Below are positions 1 through 11,900 of a stretch of DNA of 64,000 nucleotides, in pieces. The stretch is from Liolophura sinensis (taxonomy: Eukaryota; Mollusca; Polyplacophora; Chitonida; Chitonidae). A program made the translations under genes and the position numbers. The number at the start of each line of letters is the position of its first letter. Position 1 is the stretch's first letter. The notes under the pieces were generated by a model, which worked only from the letters and a program-made list of their open reading frames with translations, ran no database searches and had not been told where the DNA came from. The stretch is taken from contig NC_088300.1 in the NCBI RefSeq assembly GCF_032854445.1, forward strand, positions 72,142,984-72,206,983. The letters are read 5' to 3'.

Positions 1-518
1 ACTGCACTGACAGCTCTGGCACAAGTCTCTTCTATAATTATACCAAACAATAAACCCCAGGTCGACTTTAAATAGCTATATATATATCCATGTTCAAAAT
101 TCTTGCTGCTAACACCCATTTCCAAAATCATGCGTTCCAAATATTAATATGTAATGAGTCCGACATAAAAATGTCCCAAACCGTACATTACAAAGTGGTC
201 TCTCATGATGGCATTGGCTCAGAAAATATCCCTTCTGTTATTTCATTTTTAGCTGGTAATATGTATAAATAGGACTTCAATAGAATTCCTCCAAATGACA
301 TATGTACATGAATTAAAATGGAATTGCAGAAAAATGATGATCAGGTAGCCAGGATTTTAGGCTCATCCACAATAATAACCTATATATGTACAACAATTAT
401 CAGCCAGAACATGCATGGTTCTGAGAAAATATAGTTATCAGATGGTCACTGTGACTGAACTGCCCAGGATGACAATCCTCATCCTGAGAACATTTGCTAC
501 CACCAAGCTTGTGCCAAA
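1..518. other. No gene seen; NSD 3' UTR or downstream DNA
   Basis: AT-rich sequence downstream of the NSD stop. I see no coding exon, no convincing polyadenylation signal on the minus strand and no known repeat. Part of it may be 3' UTR. Confidence 0.3.
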
Positions 519-1163
519 CAGTTCTATAATGTGCGAATATCTATAACCAGACCTCGTCCTGAAGCTGTGGCAGACGCAAGGCTTATACCCAGCAGTTCAC
601 AGATCTATACTGTGGGAATATCTGTAACCAGGCCTCCTCCTGAACCCGTGGGCTAACAAGGCTTATACTCAGCAGTTTAAGGTTCTATACTGTGGAAATA
701 TCTGTAACCAGGCCTTCTCCTGAACCCATGGGCTAACACAAGGCTTATACTCAGCAGTTCAAGGTGGGAATATCTATTACCAAGTCTTGATCTCGGGCTC
801 CTGGCTGACAATGCTTACACCCAGCAGTTCACAGTTCTATACTATGGGAATATCTATAACCAGGCCTTCTCCTGAACCCGTGGGCTAACAATGTTTACAC
901 CCAGCAGTTCAGTTCTATACTATGGGAATATCTATAACCAGGCCTCATACTGCATACGTCCTACCAAGGCTTACACCCAGCAGTTCACGGTTGTATACTG
1001 TATGAATATCTATTACCAAGCCTTGTTTTCAGGCTGTTGGCCGACACAAAGCTTATAACCAGCAGTTCACAGTCCTATACTGCGGGAATATCTAAAACCA
1101 GGCCTCATACTGAATACGTGCTAACAAGGCTTACACAGAGCCAGAACAAAGCAGTTCACGGTT
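519..1163. repeat. Degenerate ~80-bp tandem array derived from the NSD stop region
   Basis: About eight diverged copies run from AGTTCTATAATGTGCGAATA to the true end of the coding sequence. On the minus strand most contain a version of GATATTCCCACAGTATAG, which is the last five codons and stop of NSD. Some extend upstream to read GLVIDIP in frame. Copies are about 70-90 bp long and differ by indels. They lie just after the stop, so they are probably transcribed as 3' UTR. Confidence 0.85.
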
Positions 1164-2971
1164 CTATACTGTGGGAATATCTATCACCAATCCTCCAAAC
1201 CCTTCCTCATCGCTATCATCAAACATGGGCCTGTCTTTGACTGCAGCAATGTTTGGGTTCTCTACTACCCCATGCTGTACATCTTTGCTTTTCTTAGCTG
1301 CACTTTGGGAAACGTTGGCAACTGTCACCTTAGTCTTCACAGTTCTTTTTTTGCCCTTCAGTTGCTTTGTCTTCTTCTCATCATTCAGTCCGTTAACTTC
1401 CAAGACATCAAGGCTTGGTCGTTTGATCCTGCGCCCAGTTCGACTGACCTTCCCTACTGCTGCTTGCTTCTCGGATGCACTTTCAGATGGCAGCGATGTG
1501 CGTTCAGATGTTGGATTCTCCGTGGATGACTTCTCGCTTTCTTCTGCGGACATCTGGCTATCAGAGTCAGTCACTGTGGATTCCCCGTTCACACTGGCCT
1601 GGTCTGCCTCCATATGGTCCTTCACACCTAACGGGTCAACTTTTGTCACAGTGATTTTGGACAACAGGTCTTCATGTTCCCAACAGATCAGTTTCTCATC
1701 CTCTGTAGCGAAGATCTTACCATCCAAGTGGCTCTTGCAAAAGGAGTTGGGACACTCGGAGCAGAGTTGTGACGAAGGCTTGCCACAATCATCACAGTGG
1801 TGCCATGGACACACCCATTTTCCTGCAACACAAAACAGCTCTACTTAAAGATTGGTAAAACACTGAAAAATGAATATAATAAATTATCAGGTTATATTTG
1901 GAGGACGAGCCCATTTTCATACTATTTATTTGATCGGTGTTTTACATCGTACAAGAATATTTCACTTGTATGAAAGCCGCCAGCATTATGGTGGGGAACC
2001 CCACGACCATCCACCAGCTGCTGACAGCCCTTCCCGCATATGTCTATAGAGGAAACCACCATGAGCTGAACTCAGCAACCGCATTGGTGAGAGGCTCCTG
2101 GGTCACTGCACCGCGCTCCCCACCTTGGCCACCCATTTTCATCTGAAATATCACCTAAAAATAGGAATACATACAATATCAGCACTGCAGAAATGTATTT
2201 GACTATTTGTGTGAAGCAATGTCTCATAAGCTTGAAAAAACTGAACTTTATCATAATTTCACAGGCCTACTCGTCAGGGCTCATGGTTGTAAGCTCACTA
2301 ACTAACAGCTGAGAAGAGTGTTATTCCATCTGCTGCTTTTGTTCAGGCACATTTCTACTCATTTTTAAACTCAATTATCACAAACTTAAGGTTTATCTAA
2401 CAGAGCAAGAGAAATAGTATCCTCATTTCTGCCACTGAATTCTCCAGCAACTGACGTTACCACAGTTTATACATAAACAGATTAAACAGTTTTAGAGATG
2501 CTAGAAAACAACTTTCTGCAAAAGAATGTCAGCATCCAATATACAGTAACTCTGATTTGTTCTGTAGTCATTTTATAGTTCAGCCCACAACATATGTAAT
2601 ACAGGCTTGATGACTTCAAGGCTTTTCCAGGCCAAATTACAAAAATTGCTCTAATTTTCCAGTGTTTTCAAGCCTGGAAAAAATTACTCTCAAACCTGTG
2701 TACAGACCCTGAAAGGTTCACCTTTCTTGAAATATTATATTTAACTAGTCGGAAAACAAACATCCATACCATGTGGGGGCTTTGCCAAATTTAGACACTG
2801 AAGATGATAGGCCTTGGGACATGCTGATTTGTCACACATAACCAGCTCTCCTCCTTCCCCACAGCGAAAACAGTCATCATCATGTTCTTTCTTCACATCT
2901 GTCTTTGGTTTCTTCTTTTTTCGCTTCTTTGTCTCTTTGGCGCGTTTTTCATTGGCTGCAGCTGCAGATGT
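1164..2971 (-). CDS. NSD2: NSD exons: C-terminal PHD5/C5HCH and acidic tail
   Basis: Exons 2971-2770 and 1822-1164, residues 1265-1550. A Lys-rich stretch precedes [19 protein letters not shown] and AYHLQC. The last exon completes it with [14 protein letters not shown] and CPNSFCKSH, the C5HCH module that binds partners in NSD proteins. A disordered tail of about 170 residues follows. It ends with the acidic DDSDEE and the hydrophobic LVIDI next to the stop, which looks like a SUMO-interacting motif. The stop TAG is at 1166-1164. Confidence 0.94.
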
Positions 2972-5900
2972 CTGCAAGTATAAAAGCATTTGGATGTATT
3001 CAATAATTTCACGAAAGGTCACTTTGTTGACAGTTTTATGCACCATTGTGTTGTGTGGAAATTCACCAATGAAATATAGGAATTCAATTGGACTTTCTTT
3101 CCATTTTTTGACTCCTTCAAAACCCTGACATTGTTTCGCTGTAAAGTATACAATTTATTTAACTGCACCGAGCTGGGAGAACCTGCAGAGGCTTGGGGAG
3201 AACCTGCACTGAGCTGCACAGAGCCTGTACTGAGCTGGGGAGAACCTGCAGAGGGTTGAGGAGAACCTGCACAGAGCTGGGAGAACCTGCAGAGGGTTGG
3301 GGAGAACATGCAGAGGGTTGGGGAGAACCTGCACATTGCTGGGGAGAACCTGCAGAGGGTTGGGGAGAACCTGCATTGAGCTGGGGAGAGCCTGCAGAGG
3401 GTTGGGGAGAACCTGCAGAGGGTTGAAGAGAACCTGCAGAGGGTTGGAGAGAACCTGCACAGAGCTGGGGAGAACCTGCACAGAGCTGGGAGAACCTGCA
3501 GAGGGTTGAGGAGAACCTGCACTAAGCTGGGAGAACCTGCACAGAGCTGGGGAGAACCTGCACTGAGCTGGGAAGAACCTGCAGAGGGTTGTGGAGAACC
3601 TGCACAGAGCTGGGGAGAACCTGCACTGAGCTGCACAGAACCTGCACTGAGCTGCACAGAACCTGCACAGAGCTGGGGAGAACCTGCAGAGGGTTGGGGA
3701 GAACATACAAAGAGCTGGGGAGAACCTGCACAGAGCTTGGGAGAAACTGCACAGAGCTGGGGAGAACCTGCAGAGGGTTGGGGAGAACATACAAAGAGTT
3801 GGGGAGAACATACAAAGAGCTGGGGAGAAACTGCACAGAGCTTGGAAGAAACTGCACAGAGCTTGGGGAACCTGCAGAGATCCACAAGGAAGTGGCAGAT
3901 AGGCTGGGTGAAACTGCCTATTGCTGCAGTTTTCACTGATCAGACTATCATTAAAATGTGTTTTGGGGTAACCCCCATGACCCTCCAAAAGCGGACTATT
4001 CCTTTCTTATTACTCTCTCCACATTAACTTCTTAATCTCATTAGCCAGAGTAAAAAAAATTGCCTAATCACCTCTCCTATTTTTCCGATAGATGGATTAG
4101 TTTCCTAAAAGCTATAATTCTTCAACCTTTTTGCATGTTTGCAAGGTGTTTATTCAAGTATATTCTGAAGGCATTATTCTGTGTAGACTGATATTTTTTT
4201 TGAAGCCCCGAAATTGGCCTACCCAGCCAATGTAGTTTTGCCTCCAAAATTAAATTAAAAATGTGTATAAATTGCACTGAAAGTTGCTCTTTCATATGTG
4301 AAAAGGTTGAGAAATTAGGGTAAATATTTTTGTGAACTGTTAAGACTGTGTTGACAAACTATACCTTTGGTCTGACCCCCAGGAATCCACTACAGATTGG
4401 TGCCCCACATGCACACACTGTCTTCTCATTACCCAAACAATCCAGGTTGTAGTTGAAAGTAAGCTCAGATTCTGCAACACAAAATGATTTGCACTTAACT
4501 GATTAGCACTGTATACTGCAATCAAGAATTTTACATTAACTTCCAGGATAACAATCATATTTATGGGTGGCCGAGAAATAACAATCATATTTATGGGTGG
4601 CCGAGAAATAACAATCATATTTATGGGTGGCCGAGATATAACAATCATATTTATGGGTGGCCAAGAAATAACTAGAAATCTGAGGACATAACAAAAGGAG
4701 ACAGTATTATTTATGCGGGTTGGTTGAGGGAGAATACAGTATACCAACGCATCGAGTGTGGAAATCAAGTCAGCTTGATGGCAATCAATTTTCACACTCA
4801 CCATGTAAATACTTTGTATCAAGCTCAACCAACCACGAGAATGATTTTATTATCCTGAAAAACTAACTAACTAAAACTGAAAAAAAAAGTTGTACAAAAT
4901 CTAATTTATATAGAAATACCAATTTGTTGGTCTCATCCTTCATGTATGTATCACTCCAATGCCTTGCAAAGACCTATTTTACATCAGTTTCTTACAGCTA
5001 TTCCAACAAAATTGTATGTTGGAGGAGTGTTGGTCATTGAACAACTCTTACATCTGAAGCTAGAATTTGTCAAATTGTTACAGTGAAAGGAGAGAGCATG
5101 TCAAAGGCCTGGCAAGGTTTAGGCTTTGAGTGAAGGGTGTTTGATATCGTCGACAAATTATTCTGACTCTGAACACGGGTTTTAATGTTCGAATAATACC
5201 TCTTTATTGCACACGAACAAAAGATCATTTCATAAAAAATATGCCTGAAGGTGAAAACAAGAAAGCAAGCAGACTGCAAATATAAATGTCCCCTCTTCCC
5301 TCCAGAAAAATATAAAAACAGCATGATCAGCCATTGCACAGTATTAAATTATTTTTTTAGGAGATTGAGTGTACTTGTGAGTGTAAGTGAGACGCAGATG
5401 AAACAAAAGACATCTTCACAGAGATATCAATAAAAACGCGGACAAATGCATGGAAAGGGATGCCATATATTCATCCACATTCATCACTTCAGATCATTTT
5501 CGACACTTTGTAAGCGTTTTAGAATCCTACACATTAGCTTTTACAGACACCTAACATCATATAATCATCAGTCATATATGGTTGGTTGCTTTGTTCCCCA
5601 GCAGTATTTCAGCTCATATGACAGCAGCCAGTAAATTATGGCGGGAGAAAACCAGACAGGGCCTGGAGGGAACACATGCTCCTCGGCAAGCTTCACCGAC
5701 AAAGGCTTACCCACTTAAAGCCAAAGAGAATACAGCACGATTTGGATTCTAGCCTCAACTTCACTGGTGGGAGACTCAAGCAATTGTCAGATGACAACTT
5801 GGACACAGAGGGTGCTGTGTAACTTTGAGAATCCTACAATACATGTATGCCGTATAATACCAGAGATACACTCAGCCACAGAGGGTTCTGTGTAACTTTG

Positions 5901-8900
5901 AGAATCCTACAGTACATGTATGCCATATCATACCAGAGATACACTCGGCCACAGAGGGTCCTGTGTAACTTTGAGAATCCTACAGTACATGTATGGAGTA
6001 TCATACCAGAGATACACTCGGCCACAGAGGGTCCTGTGTAACTTTGAGAATCCTACAGTACATGTATGGAGTATCATACCAGAGATACACTCGGCCACAG
6101 AGGGTCCTGTGTAACTTTGAGAATCCTACAGTACATGTATGCCACATCATACCAGAGATACACTCGGCCACAGAGGGTCCTGTGTAACTTTGAGAATCCT
6201 ACAGTACATGTATGCCATATCATACCAGAGACGCACTCGGCCACAGAGGGTCCTGTGTAAGTTTGAGAATCCTACAATACATGTATGCAGTATAATACCA
6301 GAGATACACTCGGCCACAGAGGGTCCTGTGTAACTTTGAGAATCCTATTTGCATGCCATATTATACCCGAGATACACATATATCCTGCTGTATGGACAAG
6401 TGCAGACAACTACTCAAATAATCAAAATGTGACAAAATTATCTAACACTGCATCACCTCAGGTTATCTTGCACAATTGGGAATTAAAGAAACTCTGTGCT
6501 TTACTTGTATAAGGCAATGTACTTAGCAATTTGAAAAATGTAGGAAGACCAATTTTTCAAAGATAAAAACAGCAGCATGCTATGCACAATAGCCACTGGT
6601 CGGTTCTTTTGTCTCAATTTCAAGTCTTTTCCAAGCTGAACTACAAAAACCACTAACTTTCAAGGCTTTTCAAGGCCTGGAAAGGTTACTTTCAAATTCC
6701 AGGCTTTCCAAGGTCTGTCAGGCCAAGATATGCTCAGCACAAATTTAAGAGAGATGGACTGACAAAGAAAGAGATTTCTATATGTCTCTCATTAAGAGAT
6801 GCGGAGTCAAAGAGCCCATGGTTATGCAAACAGGTTAGGTCAACCCCGTTTTCACAGGTATCAGTGGTGAAATTAAGGTACTATTTAGATTTAACAGTGG
6901 TTAAATTTTACATTGGACACTCCAAGTACAGCAAGCACCAGTACTCTTTGGCTGAGTAATCAGGCGGTAGAGCCATAATCTGCGGCACCCGCTTCTATCC
7001 CTGTCAATTTGATCAACAAATAAAGTTTTATCAGCCCACTTAACTGATGTAGATGGAATAACATCACTATCTTTTATACTTTTTTTTTTCTATGTCATTT
7101 TGCTCGAACAGAAGTCATTCGCCCAATTTTGAATATGCGTAACAACTGCACAAAATGAACGATAAACAAACAGCCCCACTGTCAGGACCCCTTATCTTTG
7201 GTTAAAAGACCCCATCCACTGCCCAAACAAGACTAGCACTTACCGGCTGGTATATCCTGGGCAGCAAACAGTCCAACCCTGACTTCTCCGTTGATTGTCC
7301 ACTTCTGAGTCTCAAGGTTAGGCTGACAGCTGTGGTTCATGAATCGAGACAGGTTACCCTTGGGGCCAGCATCAATTATCCTGAGAAAAAACAAATCAGT
7401 TTTCTGACCTATAGATTTTTAATCTGAGAATTCTGACTTTCTCAAGCAATGAAAAACAACTCGCAGAAAAAGACAGCCGCTTTCTCAAAATTTTTGAGTC
7501 ATATTTCTCGTAATGGTTTACACAAATGACCCTGTTCTGGAGGTATATGTTTCATAAAGACACATGATTTTGGAACCTATATAAGTACACCCACCAGGAT
7601 CCATTTTCAATAGGCTTCTGGGCCCAAAGTAGATACATTAAAACCTCAAAATGATGAACTCTATAAATGGCACATTCTGTAAATATACACATGTAGTGTT
7701 AATAGTATGTAAATCAGTCATCCATGAAGGGCGTACATATACATGTAGTTCTGAAGTATCCAACAACCCTGGTGTGTTACCTGTTCTTGTCAATTGTCAG
7801 CATGTAGAAGTTGGTGATGTTTTCTTCATGAGCCTTAACAATTCTTCTCCTGCATTCTTCTTCATCCACCAATTCACCAACGTACTCGTTCACAAACTGA
7901 CCCTGGTTAATGTAATACACCAGCTGATTTAATACAGTGTTTACTCATTCACAAATTGACCCTGGGCAATGTGGTACACCAGCTGATTTAATACCGTGTT
8001 TACTCATTCACAAATTGACCCTGGGTAATGTGGTACACTAGCTGACCTAATACCGTGTTTACTCATTCATAAATTGACCCTGGGTAATGTGGTACACTAG
8101 CTGACCTAATACCGTGTTTACTCATTCACAAACTGATCCTGGCTAATGTTATACACCAGCTGATTTAGTAACGCATTTACTCATTCACAAACTGACCCTG
8201 GCTAATGTACTACACTAGCAGATTTAGTAACGCATTTACTCATTCACAAACTGACCCTGGGAAATGTGGTACACTAGCTGACCTAATACCGTGTTTACTC
8301 ATTCACAAACTGACCCTGGCTAATGTTATACACCAGCTGATTTAGTAACGCATTTACTCATTCACAAACTGACCCTGGCTAATGTACTACACTAGCTGAT
8401 TTAGTAACGCATTTACTCATTCACAAACTGACCCTGGCTAATGTACTACACTAGCTGATTTAGTAACGCATTTACTCATTCACAAACTGACCCTGGGTAA
8501 TGTGGTACACTAGCTGACCTAATACCGTGTTTACTCATTCACAAACTGACCCTGGCTAATGTTATACACCAGCTGATTTAGTAACGCATTTACTCATTCA
8601 CAAACTGACCCTGGGTAATGTGGTACACTAGCTGACCTAATACCGTGTTTACTCATTCACAAACTGACCCTGGCTAATGTTATACACCAGCTGATTTAGT
8701 AACGCATTTACTCATTCACAAACTGACCCTGGGTAATGTAATACACCAGCTGATTTAGTAACGCATTTACTCATTCACAAACTGACCCTGGGTAATGTAA
8801 TACACCAGCTGATTTATTACCGTGTATACTCATTCACAACCTGACCCTGATTAATGCCATAAACTAGCTGATTTAGTAACTTATTTACTCATTCCCAAAC

Positions 8901-11900
8901 TGACCCTGGGCAATGTATTACACCAGCTGATTTAATACTGCATTTGTGCTGACACTGAAAGGTGAGATAAGAGACGCGCTCATTTCCCAAGTCTCTACAG
9001 ACAGTATCTAGAGCATAGCCATGTCCAGAATAGTTTTCACAATTAACAGACGAGTTCATCAACAAGACTTGAAATAATTTAAAGACGGTGTGTGATACGA
9101 CTGTCGAATTTTCCAGCTACCCACAGTTAAAAGTTACTGTGTTAGGTATATATCTGTTTCTTCCTACACCAGTCAGCCCGTCAAAGTACTATTGAGTGCA
9201 GTACACTGCCCTTAACCCGCTGCTTATTTCCAGGCTTGATGAAGGCTTAGCTACACTGGTCTATCAGAATATTCCACCTAGTACTTTGCATGAATGTATG
9301 AATATTAAATTTGCACCATCTGTTACTTTTCAAATCACTTACTACAGAATTCTTCAGCTTCAGTGCAAATTTCACTCTCTCATAAAGTGAAAATGGAACC
9401 TTACGTTCACTTATATGTATCTAACGATAAATTTCCTCTGCACAGTTTGAAAATGTGCCCTCAGATGAAGACATGGTGCAGTGTGTGTGTATCTACCTTT
9501 TTGATATCTACCAACGTTTTGAGTCCCCACCCTCTTCCTGCTGTCCTGAAGGGGGTAGATTTTGGGTACTCTCGTTTCTGGAATCTCTGGTTCATACATT
9601 TCTCTCCGGCGGGGCAGACAGCTGGGTGACATTCATACATCAGCATGCGGTTGACACACTCCGAGTCTGGCCCACACGGACTGTCTTGATCTGGTCGACA
9701 CTCACACCTGGGCAGCTCAGCAAGGTCTGGCTTGTAGATCTGGACATTGCCATATGGCGCATTGACCTGAGAAATACACAATAATCAACCTTCACACATA
9801 CTCAGGCAGGGCAAAAGCTTTCTGAAATTTGTACATTAACTAGTCTCCATTAGGCTCCTTTCCAAAATAAATGCCTTAAATTTCCCTTCTTGAAACATCT
9901 GACATAGTAATGGAAAAATATTCATTGGCGTCAAGAAATTCTTTTTCCCACCCAGTTATTGGAGTACAAGATTGAAAGTGGAGCATCATACTTTCCCCCC
10001 AACACTCATAAGGACTCTTTCTGATGCTTATTTTTAACAAAAAATTGCATTTAAATGACAAGCAGGTTGCAATGTGATAGAGCTTAACTGGAAAAAAAAA
10101 AACAATACAAAACATTGAAACATTGATGTGGTGTTATTTGTCTTATTACCTCGTCATTGAATTCTGCAAGTCAGTATCACAAAACACATCATGCAACAGT
10201 GGTTTGCCTGTATTTATTTGAGATTCATTGCACTTGAACGCTATGAAGAACACTTTTACAGAAATATCTCCTATTAACCCACTTTAAGCCATGAACATAT
10301 ATGATTTCATCATGTTTGACAACGATCTCTTCCTTCATGGGAGACTGGCTTATTGAAAGGAAAAAATGCACGTCAAACTTCAACTTTTCCATCCTTTCCA
10401 CATGAATGAAAAAAAATAGTCATTTCACTTCCTACGTCACTTTTAAAATGAACGAAGGCGTAATTTGGTGTCTACTTTGAGTCATTCAGTGGAAGGTATT
10501 CCTCTCAATAAATCTGCAAGGATGGTGTCTTACCATATCATATCACAGAACAAATGAATGAATCCAAGCAAAAAACAGCAGCAGTCTTACAAAAGCCTAA
10601 AATGTAGTACTGTAGCAAAATTTTTTAAGAACTTTAGTAACTGTTGAACCGTGGAAAAAAAAAAAGAACACTCTACGAGTTTGTTATCCAATTAAGCTGG
10701 TGACCATCAAGTTCAGAAATCCACACCTACCTTTATAAGTTTGAATGGAGCAGGTTTCTTTTCATTTTTCTCTACATCCTGCTGAGCTTTATTTTCCTTG
10801 GCAGCCTTCCAGATTCTGAATGCCTTTATTCCCTGCACTATAGCTGCAAACAGAGCAGGCAAATGGTGCAACAGCATTGTGATGGAAGGTAAACAGTATT
10901 TTCTTGGCAATGTAGAAAAAAACAATAACATCAGCCAATAACAGCCATGTAAATGTTGGTCATAATGATGTTTTTTCCTCCAATCTGTAGCTAATTACAG
11001 TGTTGAAGGGCACTATCCTGTACTTCACATTTTAGTGATTTATCTGATTGGTGTCTTAGGCCCTACTCAAGAATATTTCACTTATAAGACTGTAGCCAGC
11101 ATTATGGTGGGAGGAAATCAGGCATACCTCACCTGCCATGTCAGTCTTGAAAGTACCTTTACTTTTTTACCTTTTGGGAAGGGCGTATCTGACACAGTAA
11201 CACCCCCTCACGTAAAGCTAAAAGTTATCCAACTAAAGTTTGAATCCAACTTTCTGTCAACAGTACCCTTATCAAACAATTGTGATGCAGGCCTCATATC
11301 TATATCTCGCAAAGAAGCGAAGTAAAGCTCTACTGATAATAACCAGTCTATTGCCAGAGTACACACCTATGTGTACCTTGACATTTTTTTCATGTACACA
11401 TAGCACATAAGACAGGAATATTTGATGAATAAAATGATGGTCTTTGCAAACACAAACCTTTCCTGAACACAACAGCTAAGTTCTTATTGCCCGATGACTC
11501 CTTGGAAGACTTGTCCCCTTCTTGGAAAAGAAATACCCTAAAAACAAAATTTGATTGCTGTTTACTTTACCTATACTCTAAATTTTCACTTTACGCCACT
11601 GACTTTTACAGGTGGAGGAAACCTGAGTACTCAGGGTATACTGACAACCTTTGACAAAATACTGATGAACTTTCCAAAATGCAGCATACATCCAGCATAC
11701 GAAGTTGAACAACTTTGCAGAACTGTGCAAAAGGCCACATAAAGGAAGTTGTTTGTTTCTTGTTACCAAGGCAATGTAAACAAGAGCCAGAAATCTAGAA
11801 ACTGACAGTTGAAGGCCAGGATGAAACCCAAACATGCTTTTCCTTGTCGTTTAGAGCTGGGTACAAATCAAAGTGATTTATATGTTTTCATTCAAACTTA

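Noticed and set aside
1171-1848. Plus-strand frame of 225 codons
   Set aside because: Antisense to the last NSD exon, whose minus-strand reading has clear C5HCH motifs.
3019-3988. Long minus-strand frames of up to 305 codons with Ser-Pro-Gln-Leu-Cys repeats
   Set aside because: They are translations of the 21-bp minisatellite, occur in several frames and on both strands, and have no splice or start context.
6945-7035. Possible tRNA gene or tRNA-SINE head
   Set aside because: GGCTGAGTAATCAGGCGGTAG looks slightly like an A box, but there is no B box and no cloverleaf can be drawn.
7903-8950. CRISPR-like array
   Set aside because: The whole 59-bp unit is repeated with no unique spacers, it lies in a eukaryotic intron and it derives from an exon edge.
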